Positions 11,501 through 23,500 of a DNA stretch of 64,000 nt are shown here, one piece after another. A model generated the notes under the pieces. That model was not told where the DNA came from. It did no database searches and saw only the letters and a list, made by a program, of their open reading frames with translations. Numbering within the stretch: position 1 is the stretch's first letter; every line of letters begins with the position of its first letter. Origin of the DNA: Corylus avellana (taxonomy: Eukaryota; Streptophyta; Magnoliopsida; Fagales; Betulaceae); NCBI RefSeq assembly GCF_901000735.1, contig NC_081547.1:13242091-13306090 (forward strand). Reading direction: 5' to 3'. Both the position numbers and the translations under genes were made by a program.

Positions 11501-14500
11501 TCCACACAAAGAAACTAACTCTGAGCGGGACTTTAACCTTCTAAATACTCTTCCATGGGAAAGAATAGCTCCCCACCTCGTGCCTCTCTGCAGAAAAAGG
11601 AAGCACACCGAAGAAAGAACGTACCTCAAAAAGCTTCCTTTTTGAAGGGATCCACCAAATGCGATCCACCCCCCCATCATGACACCGAGTCTCATACAAT
11701 TTCGCATAGAAAGTCACCACCACCTCCACTTCCCAATCCTGAGCCGCTCGGCAAAAAGGAACATTCCAATGTGTTTCCTCATTCATAATCTGCATATTAT
11801 CACTCACCCAAGCCTCTTTGTTTCTTGCAATACGAAACAATTCAGGGAAAGACTCCTTCAAAGGTTGATCACTACACCATATATCATGCCAAAACCTAAT
11901 TTGGGTGCCATCACCAACTTCAAATCTGATGAACTTGGAAAAAAACTCCCACCCTCTTATATGCTTCCAAACCACTACACCAAATGGCCTCTCAAACTCT
12001 TTGGTACACCAATCTCCCTCCATACTTCCATATTTTACCTCTACGACCTTCCTCCAATAAGCTTCCCTCTCCGTAGCATAAGGCCATAACCATTTCCCCA
12101 ATAAAGCTTGATTGAACTGACGCAAATTTCTAATCCCCAAGCCACCATCCTTCACAGGAGAGCAAACTAAAGACCATTTAACTAAATGAAACTTAGTCTC
12201 CTCATTGGTACCGCCCCATAAAAAATTCCTTTGCAACTTCTCTAACCTATTTGCCACACTCGAGGGAATGAGAAAAATAGATAACAAATAGGTTGGAAGG
12301 TTAGAGAGAGTGCTTTTAATCAGCGTTAGCCTTCCCCCTTTTGATAAAAGGCCCATTTTCCACCCAGCCAACCTCCTCTTCGTGGTCTGAAGCATACCGT
12401 TCCAGATTGTGGTATCCTTGTATTGTGCTCCCAAAGGAAGCCCCAAATACTTCATATGTAAGCTGACCACCCGTCAATCAAGAATGCTAGCCAACAGATC
12501 AATATTCTGCACCTCCTCAATAGGAACAATTTCAGACTTTGACAAATTTATCTTTAACCCTGATGCAGCTTCAAAACAGAGAAACAGACAGCGTAAGTTG
12601 CGAAGTTGTTCCTCATCCGCTTCAAAGAAGATCAAAGTATTATCCGCAAACAACAAGTGCGAAACGCTAAGACCAGGATTATGCACAGGACCTATAGAAA
12701 ACCCTGCAACCAGCCCCCTATACAACAGGCCATTGTTGTTGGATTGTGGAGGGGGAGTTGAGGTAACAAACCTTTTAAATTTGAAAATATGTGGTTGCAA
12801 GCAGAGGGTTTTGTGGATGTTAAGAAGTGGTGGGGAGCGTATAATTATGAAGGTACGTCGAGTTATGTGTTGGCAGAAAAGTTGAAAGCACTGAAAGGTG
12901 ATCTGAAAAAATGGAATAAGGAGGTATTTGGGAATGTAGGGAAGAGGAAGAAGGAGATGGAGGCGGGTCTTTGTGAGCTGGATATGATTGTAGAGGGAAG
13001 ATTGCCATCTGAGGATGAACATCTTAAGCAAGAAGAGTATTTTAGAAATTTAGAGTGGGATCTCTATCTTGAAAAAGTGAGTTGGAGACAGAAATCAAGG
13101 GCATTGTTGTTGAAGGAGGGAGACAACAATACGAAGTTCTTCTTGCATCGATTGGCAAACTCGTACAAGAGAAACAATTTGATTGAATCCTTAATGGTGG
13201 ATGGGAATATGACTGAGGAGTTGACGGTTATTCAAGATCACATTGTGAATTTCTATAAAAAGTTGTATTGTGAACAATATTAGTGGTGACCAAAGGTGGA
13301 TAATTTATCTGTTAGTTCCATTGATGGTGAGGAGAGAATTTGGATGGAAAGAGAGTTTCAGGAAGGTGAAGTGTGGGAGGTGGTGAGGAATTTCAATGGA
13401 GATGCGTATGGACCTAATGGTTGTACTATGGCATTTTCCTAGAAGTGTTGGGAGGTGGTTAAGGTTGACATTGTGGTGGTTTTTTAGGAGTTCTATAGCC
13501 GTGGACAATTTGAGAAGAGTCTTAATGCTACTTATGCCTATCTTATTCCAAAGAAAGCTGGAGCAGTGCAGATTAAGGATTTTCGCCCTATCAGCTTAGT
13601 AGGTGAGGGATGCAAAATTATTTCGAAGGTTCTGACAAATAGGTTGACGTTAGTTTTGAGGAAGATTATTTCACTGTCGCAAAATGTATTCTTCAAGGGG
13701 TGACAAATTCTGGATTTTGTTTTGGTGGCAATTGAATGTTTGGATAGTTAGCTTCGGTCTGGGGTACCGGGTGTGTTATGTAAATTGGACTTGGAAAAGG
13801 CATATGATCATGTGATTTGGGAATTTTTGTTACATTTGATGTAGAGATGTGGTTTTGGGGCGATATGGCAAGGATGGATGCATCATTGCATTTCTACGGT
13901 CTGATTTTCCATTATAATAAATCGGTTGCCTTCGGGGTTTCTTTAGGAGCTCAAGAGGGTTATGACATGGGGATCCTTTGTCTCCTTTATTAGTTGTGTT
14001 GGTGATGGAGGTCTGCAATGGTGGAGAGAGGTCTTCTTTCTGGGTTCTTTGTGGGTTTGAGAAATCAGGAGAAAATGATAGCGTCGCATTTGTTATTTGC
14101 AGATGACACGCTACTTTTTTGTCAGCCTAGTGTTGAACAATTCAGAAATTTGAGATGTTTGTTGCTCAGTTTTGAAGCGGCGTCGGGGCTGAAAATTAAT
14201 TTGTCCAAGTCTGAGATTGTTCCGGGGCGAGCTTGGCTAGCATCCTTGGGTGTCGTGTGGCTTTGTTTGGGTGCTCACAATAAGGCATGAACTATTTGGA
14301 GTAGCATATTGGAAAAGATGGAGAAGAGATTAGCGGGCTGGTAGAGGTTGTATTCATCAAAGGGGCTAATTGTTTGGAAAAACTTTTGGGACTTTCTTTG
14401 GGGCGGCATTGGTGACGAATTCAAATTTCATCTAGTGACTTGGTCGAAGGTATGTACTCCAAAGAACTTCCCGGGGGGGAGGCATCCTTTAGTTTAATCA

Positions 14501-17500
14501 AGCTTTGGTTAGGGGCTGGTAGAGATTGTATTTATCAAAGGGGCTAATTGTTTGGAAAAACTTCTGGGACTTTCTTTGGGGCGGCATTGGTGACAAATTC
14601 AAAATTTCATCTAGTGACTTGGTCGAAGGTATGTACTCCAAAGAACTTGGGGGGGTGGGGGTGAGAGGCATGCTTTAGTTTAATCAAGCTTTGGTGGACA
14701 AGTGGGTATGGAGGTTTGCTATGGAAAGTGATGCTTTGTGGAGGAAGTTGGTGGACATCATATATGATGGTATGAGGGGTGATTGGTGTTCCAAGGAGAT
14801 AGTCCCCCATATGGAGTGGGTGTGTGGAAATATATCTGGAGGGGGTGGGCTGGTTTTGCGCATTATGTGCGTTATGAGGTAGGTAACGGTTTTAAAGTGT
14901 TGTTTTGACATGATGTGTGGTGTGGGGAACTACCTTTGAAGGTCCTCTTTCCGGAGTCGTTCACTATTGCATGTGGTAAGGATGCGTGGGTGGAGGAGAA
15001 TATATAGTTTCATAATGGTAACATCCATTGGAATATCTTGTTTACTCGATCGGTGCATGATTGGGAGGTGGATGTGGTCGGTTGATCTTTTGAGTTATTG
15101 TATTCCCAGAACGATCGATCCGCTTTTATGGTAATGTTATTAAAACATTACCATAAAAACATGTTCCGCTTCTCTTGTTTGATTGTCTTTCGCAATCTTG
15201 TTTTTATGGTAATGTTATTAAAACCAGACTGATCCAGTGGTTGAGGCTGCAAATTATGAACTGGGCATTTATTTGGTCCAATTTGGTATGTATTTTAGTT
15301 ACCTAGATTGTTGATTTTGTGGTGTGCAGAATGACAATGCGAATGTGGTTTGCCACTTTACCTGTAGTGCAGAATGACAGGGGTAGGCTTATATAGATGG
15401 TTCTACTAGGATGTAAAAGGTGGTATGGAAGTCTTGAGTTGTGAATCTTTAGTTTGCCTAAAAAGTTTTGAATCTATGTTCCCACCAAATTGCCAAAATT
15501 AGCATTTGGAGTAAAATGTTCCATGTCAGATTGACTAGGATGTAAAAGGTGGTATGGAAGTCTTGAGTTGTGAATCTTTAGTTTGCCTAAAAAGTTTTGA
15601 ATCTATGTTCCCACCAAATTGCCAAAATTAGCATTTGGAGTAAAATGTTCCATGTCAGATTGAGTGATCCAAGATCTGTTTTGTTAGGGTCATATTGAAT
15701 TATGGCCACTCTATATATAGATGTGATGGCAATTTCAGTTGCTTAAAAGCCTGGTCAAAGTTTGTTTAACCAATGGGTTTTCTATTTAACCTGCATAAAA
15801 CTGGGACGTTCCATTAGGGTATAAGCATCATGTATGAGGGCTTATAAGAATCTTAAACCAGTGGTTTTAACTTGAACATTTTAACCATTACCAAACAAAC
15901 TGTTATTTTGTATTTTTTCCTTTTTGGTATTTCCTTTAACATACTGTGATTTGCCGAAAATTACAAACAATAAAAATGAGCCGACTTAATTGTACCACAC
16001 AATTAATTGAACAATCAGATAGAGATTAGGTGCAGTGAGTTGCCTGTCCTGCATGCAATGCAGGGGGCAGCTCAACCTGTTTGGGCAGGTGCCGGGCAGC
16101 CTGAGTTGCGGGTCCCACACCTGCCCGCGCATGTGGGCCCCATTGGTCCCCATCATTGCACTGATCCAAATCCTGAGCAATCAGATGTAATTTATCTTAA
16201 ATTTTTCTTTGATCTTAAAATTTCACTAAGATAGCTAATTTTGGTAAAAAGATGTATTATGTGAACCAGCCTTCCAAACATTGGCTATGGTTGAATTGTG
16301 ATCCCTTATACACAGTGATGTTTGTCATGGTCCTGAATTTATTATAAATGTTAACAATTTTTCAAATAAATTTAAATGCACAATTATAAACATTTGAAAT
16401 TCGCATGTATTTATGACTTTGTCGGTGATTCAGTTGGACATGGGTTGTGGACATACATGAAGTTATATTATTCATTTCCTTGCAATTTTATTGGACAGGG
16501 GCCCTTCTCTTGTGTCATCCTTGAAGGATTCTTCACTCCACAGTTCTCTGAGGCAACCTGCCTTTGATCTTATACAAACTATTATAGTCTCTGATGCTGC
16601 TGCCCTTATAACTACAATGCTGCTGAATTGCAGCATGCCTTGGAGTATTGATAGAAACATGTCTCACGACTGTGATGATGATGAACAATCTGATGGGCTT
16701 CCATTTACTCCAGATGTTGAAGAGGAGGATAATAGTTCTTGGAGGGAATTCAGTGTGCAGAGTAAAATTTCTTCTCGGGAATATCAAGGGTGGATGTGCA
16801 TTCCCATGCTATGGATTGACGTTCTAGTTGAAATTGATCCCTTAGTCTTTCCAATATCATTTTCCAAGGCTGTTTTCTGGGCTCGATCTCGTTTTTCTTT
16901 GGTTGAAGCTGAAAGCAGTGCAGAAACGGCACTTCCAGTGAGAACTTGGCTTTTATCCTCTTCTACAGAGATCTCCACTTCTTTTAGTTGGAAAATCCCA
17001 ACTGGTTCTGATGATGGTGGAGAGGGGAAGGAGCCAACAAACTCAGTAAAAGTATCGTCAATGTGTCTCCCTTTAATAAGAACATTCAGCAGGTTGATGT
17101 CATTTCAGTAAAAGTAGGAATCTCCTTTATATATTTTTAGGTTGGCTTATGGAAGTCGTATATATTTTAAATTGATGCCTGTATTATCAGACAATGCATA
17201 GCTTGGTAGGGAACACATTTCTTGAGTGTGATTACATGAGAGATGTGTTACAGGTTAACTACACACTTCATAGTTCAAGTGGGGCAAAGAGAAATCCGGA
17301 AGCAGTGGACGTGGGAATCAAGGATGGGTGAAAGCTTGACACTTTCACTTCTGGATCCCAATGATGTATGTCAAATAAATCTTTTTACATCTGACACATC
17401 ATTTCATTTACATCTATGATTAAAGTGATGAATTTAATGTTCTTTCTTTCCTTCTTGTGGTTGGCATTCCATTAATTGCTATTTGTATATATTATGGGTT

Positions 17501-20500
17501 GATGCAGAATGTGAGGCAGTTTGGGAAGTGTATCTTGGAACAGGTTTCAAATACACGGGGTCTTGCTTATGGTTTGAAGTTTCTCTGCTCTAATAGATCT
17601 TCATTGTTAGCCATTTTTCTGGGCTTGACACATGCTTGTAAATTGGTAAGGACTTCCTCTCTCTATTAAATTTTGGATCAACTAATAGCTGACTTGGCTA
17701 CTTGGTTTCTAGGAGAAGCTCGTATAGCCAGGTGTAATTTTTTGTCATACAGTTGTAGGATGTCATTTTAAGATGTGATAAATCATGAATTTTACTAAAA
17801 GAAAATCATCCTTGTCATATTGTTCCTAACAGCTCTGTTTGCACTATTCCAGGTTCGACTGGATTCTGTTTTAGAAAAGTTTCAAATTTTACAACATTTT
17901 TTCTTTGTTCTACGCAAATTACTCGAAGAAGGGGATTTACCTACCCTAGGTTTTCCTGGAAATTCATCTGATAATTTAAATATCACGAGCTTCTCTTCCC
18001 AAGGAGGATTTCTGAGGCAGCCAGCCTTTGATTCATTGCTGGTGAATGTCAATGATCATTCTTCAAATGATAACCTGAAAGCACAGGAAAAGTTCATTTA
18101 CTTACTATCAGAAACTGCTTGGCCTTCTATTCGGAGGTGCTTAGTAGAAGGGAAGGCATTTATTGATCACAGTTTTTGTCAGGTATTCTGGAATCTTTCC
18201 TACTTGTGAATGGTTGTCTTTCCGCTTTAGAGCTTATATGTCTGCTTCTCCTACTTGTAAAATCTTGGTTATTTTTATATTCATTTTTTTAGAGTACATA
18301 TAATGTGCCATGATCACTTTCTTTGTAGCCACTTGTTTCCTCTCTTTCTCTCTGTGTTTGTCCTTGGTAGTTTTCTGTGTTGGTGCACACACTTTATGAT
18401 GCGACTTCTGTGGTTAAGTGTGCAATACTATTGCTTTGAAATGTACTGATCTCTTTTTATTTTTTCCCTTCAAATATCTTGAAATGTAGTTTAGTTTTCT
18501 GGTGGAAATCTAATAGTACAAGAAAATCACCTAAACTCTACCTTATAGCTTTAGCTGATGTATTACGGCTTGGTTCACTTGGAAGGCATTCTTACTAGTT
18601 CTTTGTTGCTTCAGATGACTTGTGTCCGCTTACTTGAGATCCTCCCTGTTGTTTTTGAAATAATTTACCCATCCTTTTGTAAAAAGCCTGGGGATTCCCG
18701 AATGATGGTGGAAAGTTTATGTAACTTCTCGTGGCTAAATGACCTGATGGATTGGGGAAAGTCATCGCTCAAAGTCCTAATTGTGTATTGGAAACGGACA
18801 GTTTCTATTTTGCTGTCTTTTCTCAGACGTTCATTTGGTGACACTGCTACAATGATAATCAGTACCATTGAAAATCTAATATCTTGCGGTAAGCTTTCAT
18901 TATTTGTTTATTTATGTGTATATGTGTGTGTGTTCATATGCACATGCAAGCGCACCCAATAAATAAATGATAATTATTACTACTTTTGTTGTTATTATTA
19001 TTATTATTTGTTGAGCATCATCAGGCCATCATTTAGATAGTCATCATATGTTATGCTTTCACTTGATACAGATAACTTTGCCACGGATGAATTGATGGAA
19101 CAAGTTTCACGTCTTTCTGTGTCATTATCTAAGGAAGCTTCTTGTAACATGGGAGGGACGATCTTTAGGTCAAAATCTTTAATTCCTGAGTGCTTGTCTA
19201 ATGAGAAGAAGCGTTCAGTTTCAGATGTGCAGCCAGTCTCTGCGGATGATAGAGATGTGCAGATCTTGGACTTGATAACAGAAGCTCATGAAAAGGATAG
19301 AGATAATATGATTGTTCTGTCTGACAGTGAAACTGAAGAACCTATATCAGCTGATAAGGTCGTACAATCTGATACTGAGACAGGTTCCTGCATTTTGGAT
19401 GGAAAGGCTGCAGGTCCTGGGAGCGCATTGCATTCTGACCCTGCAAAGAAGAACGTTTCTGGCACTGACACTTCTAAGAATTGCAAGGAGACTTTTCAGC
19501 AAAAAGATGCCACTAATGGTTCTATGGTTGCTTCTCAGGATAAGAGCTTTGATAGATTAAAAGGTATACCAGCATCTGCTTCTCCCTTCGAATCCAAAGA
19601 TGTAGATAGTAAGAGGAAAGAAATAGACTCCAAATACAAAAAAAAAGAGTCTCAATCCCAGAATGGAATTAATCTTAGTAACTCTTCTGTTCTGAAGGAG
19701 ACAGTACGCTATATTGAAGATGATCCATTGGAGTCTGCACTTAAATCTGCAAGACTTCAACAGTCATTTATGGCAAAGTCAAATACTTTTCTTCCAAAAC
19801 GACAAGTCATTCAGCTTAAATCTTCTTTTCTAAATAGATTTGGCCATTTACATAGACCAGGGGCTGGAGTGAAAAGGTTCCAGCCGCCAAAGCTCGATGA
19901 CTGGTATAGACCCATTTTGGAAATTGATTACTTTGCAACTGTTGGATTAGCATCCGCAGGTGAGGATGGGAGTCGAACTGTTAGCAAATTGAAGGAGGTT
20001 CCTGTGTGTTTTCAATCACCTGAACAATATGTGGAGATTTTTCGGCCACTGGTTTTGGAGGAGTTCAAAGCACAGTTACACAGTTCCTTTCTGGAAATGC
20101 CTTCATGGGAAGAGATGTATTTTGGAAGCCTATCTGTGATGGTGGTTGAGAGAGTTGATGACTTTCACCTGGTTCGATTTGTTTATGATGACAATGATTC
20201 TGCAGCTTCTAGAAGCCTTTCAGAAAATGATCTTGTTTTGATAACAAAAGAGCCTTTGCAAAAATCTTCCCATGATATTCATATGGTTGGAAAGGTATGC
20301 CCTTTCTAAGAGTTGGGTGAGAGTTCCTCACAATCAAAAGAGATGAAACAGATTTCTAAATTGATGTGGCTATCTTTACTGGCCATAGTCCCTATTTACA
20401 TAAAGTGATTCCTAAGTTCTGATTGTGATTTTTATTTTGCTCATTCTGCTTTTAATCACTTTTTAAGAAACCATAATAATTTATTCATTAAATGGTTACT

Positions 20501-23500
20501 AATGTTTAACGCACTAAAGATTGCAACTTTCAGTGTTTCAGGAAGTAATTACACTCTCTGAATCAATCAAAAGTAATCTGTCTGGGCATACTTTTACAGG
20601 AGCTATGAAGTTAAAAGCTAGATCCATGTTATATGTTAAAGTGGCAAATCACGAAAATTAGATACCAAACTTGGAGGGCCCTTGACTAAATATTCATGCT
20701 ATGATAATTGTTTAGATAATCTGGTTTATTCCTCCAGATTACATCGCACATCATATTTTGCTAAAGCAACCTGTATATTTTCAGGTGGAGAAACGTGAGA
20801 GAGATAACAAGAGAAGGTTAACTATATTAGTTATCAGGTTCTATCTTCAAAATGGGTTTTCACGGTTAAATCAAGCTAGAAAGAACCTCATTGAACGAAG
20901 TAAATGGCATGCAAGTCGCATCATGAGCATTACACCTCAACTCAGAGAATTTCAGGCACTGTCATTAATTAAGGACATCCCCATACTTCCAGTAATTTTA
21001 AAGCCTGTCAATGATTCTCTTGGTAATGACGCATTCAAGGAAGTGGATCTGGGTAAGCTGTCCCAACCCTTGCAGGAAGTACTGAGATCATCATTTAATG
21101 ACAGTCAACTTCAAGCTATAAGTGTTGCTATTGGATCACCTAAGTTGAAGAAGGATTTTGAATTATCTCTTATTCAGGGTCCTCCAGGTATCTGATTTAC
21201 CTTGGTCCAACTTTTTGCAGATTTTTGTATACGTTATTTATGTATTATCTTTATTGCTTTTGTATATAGGTACTGGCAAGACCCGAACTATTTTGGCCAT
21301 TGTCAGTGGCTTGCTTGCTTCACCTTTACAGAGGACAGGTATTGCAAAACATTCCCTTGGTGCCAGTTTGAAAACAAATAGTATGATATGCACCAAATCG
21401 AGTCCACGGATTAGCCAGACTGCTGCAATTGCAAGGGCATGGCAGGATGCAGCCTTGGCTAAACAATTGAGCGAGGATGTCCATAGAAATTCAAAATCTG
21501 TGGAAAGTTCAGCAAGAGGAAGAGTGCTTATCTGCGCTCAGTCGAATGCTGCAGTTGACGAGTTAGTATCTAGAATTTCTAGTCAAGGCCTTCATGGCAG
21601 TGATGGAAAGATGTACAAGCCATATCTTGTAAGGGTTGGCAATGTGAAGACAGTCCATCCAAATTCACTACCATTCTTTGTTGATACACTTGTTGATCAA
21701 CGTTTGGTGGAAGAGAGGATGAAAGTTTGCAATGAAAAGAACGAAACAAGTGTGGACTCTTTAGTGGCTCTGCGCTCTAACCTTGAAAAATTAGTTGACC
21801 GTATCAGATTCTTTGAAACCAAGCGTGCTACCTTAAGGGATGGAAATGATGATGTTAAGAATTCTTCGGAAGAAATGTCTGATACAGAAATAGGGTTGAA
21901 GCTAAGAAAACTTTATGAACAAAAGAAGCAAATTTATAAAGATCTTAGTAATGTTCAGACACAGGAGAAGAAAGCTAATGAAGAAATTAAATTTCTTAGA
22001 CGTAAGCTTCGGAAGTCTATATTACAGGAAGCTGAGATTGTGGTAGCTACGTTAAGCGGCTGTGGTGGAGACCTGTATGGAGTGTGTTCTGAATCTGTGT
22101 CGACTAAGAACTTTGGGTTTCCCTCTGAGCATACTCTTTTTGATGCTGTCGTGATTGATGAAGCTGCTCAAGTAAAATATTCTTTGCTTGATTAAGGTTA
22201 TAGTCTTTTTAGCACCGGTCTTGCTCTCGCATTTTGTCTTTTAAACATTGCTTCTTGCCACTGCAGGCTCTGGAACCTGCTACCCTCATTCCTCTTCAAC
22301 TTTTAAAGTCAAGCGGGACCAAATGTATTATGGTAAGGACCGTTAACTTCTTTATTCTTAAAATTTCATATCCTGTGAGAAGAGATGGATCTGAAATTTA
22401 CAATCTCCCATTATAGGTTGGCGACCCAAAGCAGCTTCCAGCGACAGTTCTCTCTAGTGTTGCCAGTAAATTCCAATATGAATGCAGCATGTTTGAACGT
22501 TTACAAAAGGCTGGTCATCCTGTCATTATGTTGACCAAACAGGTGAAGTAGATTGCAAAATCTTCCCCTCATCTGTATTATAGTTGTATTACTTGATAGA
22601 TTGGATAAAAATCATATTTAGGATTGTTATTGTAATTAGACCTCAGCACAAAAGAAGTGCTATAGAAATGAAGGTTGGCACTTGTGACAAACTATACTGG
22701 GGTGGTCAGTTTTGATAGTCCGTGGAATTTATATAAAGAATTATTAGCCTATAAAATAGTCCTTTTTTTTTTTGTTTCTTTCTAGTTAAGCGTTTTTCTT
22801 GTATACTTCCTGTGTACCTGGGTTGCGTTTTTCACTTTTAATCATATTCAATTACTTATTACGTTTTTCACTTTTTATTTTTTATTTTTTATTTATTTTT
22901 TTCATGTTTAATGTTTTAAGGGTGTACATTCATAGACATTCTCTCTCTCTCTAGAATGTCTCTCTCTCTCTCTCTAGATTCGGATGATTTTCAAAATTTG
23001 AATTTTTGAAAGTTTTTTTCTGCGATCGGTGGCGCGGCTGGTGCTGCGCGTTAGGGTTCGGCGCATTAGTTATGGAACGCAGCTTCTCTTTTGAAGCTAA
23101 AACCTTCTGCCTTTCGGCAAAGGTTGGGTGTCCTAACCTTCGTCTGGAGGAAAGGAGAAAAGGATTCGTGGGGTATATTTTCGCAAGCATTCGGTGTTCG
23201 TCGTGGTTGGTGGAAACNNNNNNNNNNNNNNNNNNNNNNNNNNNNNNNNNNNNNNNNNNNNNNNNNNNNNNNNNNNNNNNNNNNNNNNNNNNNNNNNNNN
23301 NNNNNNNNNNNNNNNNNTTATGGAACGCAGCTTCTCTTTTGAAGCTAAAACCTTCTGCCTTTCGGCAAAGGTTGGGTGTCCTAACCTTCGTCTGGAGGAA
23401 AGGAGAAAAGGATTCGTGGGGTATATTTTCGCGAGCATTCGGTGTTCGTCGTGGTTGGTGGAAACGGTGGAAGCGGCGATTCAGGTTCAGGTGAAGGAAG

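Larger units (their letters stand above)
8519..16498 (+). other. Intron 9 (7,980 nt), expanded by transposons
   Basis: Donor TG|GTATGT and acceptor gacag|G join exon 9 to exon 10 through a split Trp codon. From left to right the intron holds unassigned AT-rich DNA with agtcccacattgg (near 8671), a motif often seen at plant retroelement edges, then two miniature LTR elements, a decayed L1 pair, a 15 bp hairpin and a 129 bp tandem duplication. About 15240-15400 and 15665-16498 show nothing I can assign. Confidence 0.85.

Noticed and set aside
11085..12470. Separate host genes on the minus strand inside intron 9
   Set aside because: They contain L1 RT and C-terminal zinc-finger-like motifs with frameshifts, so they are retroelement remains.
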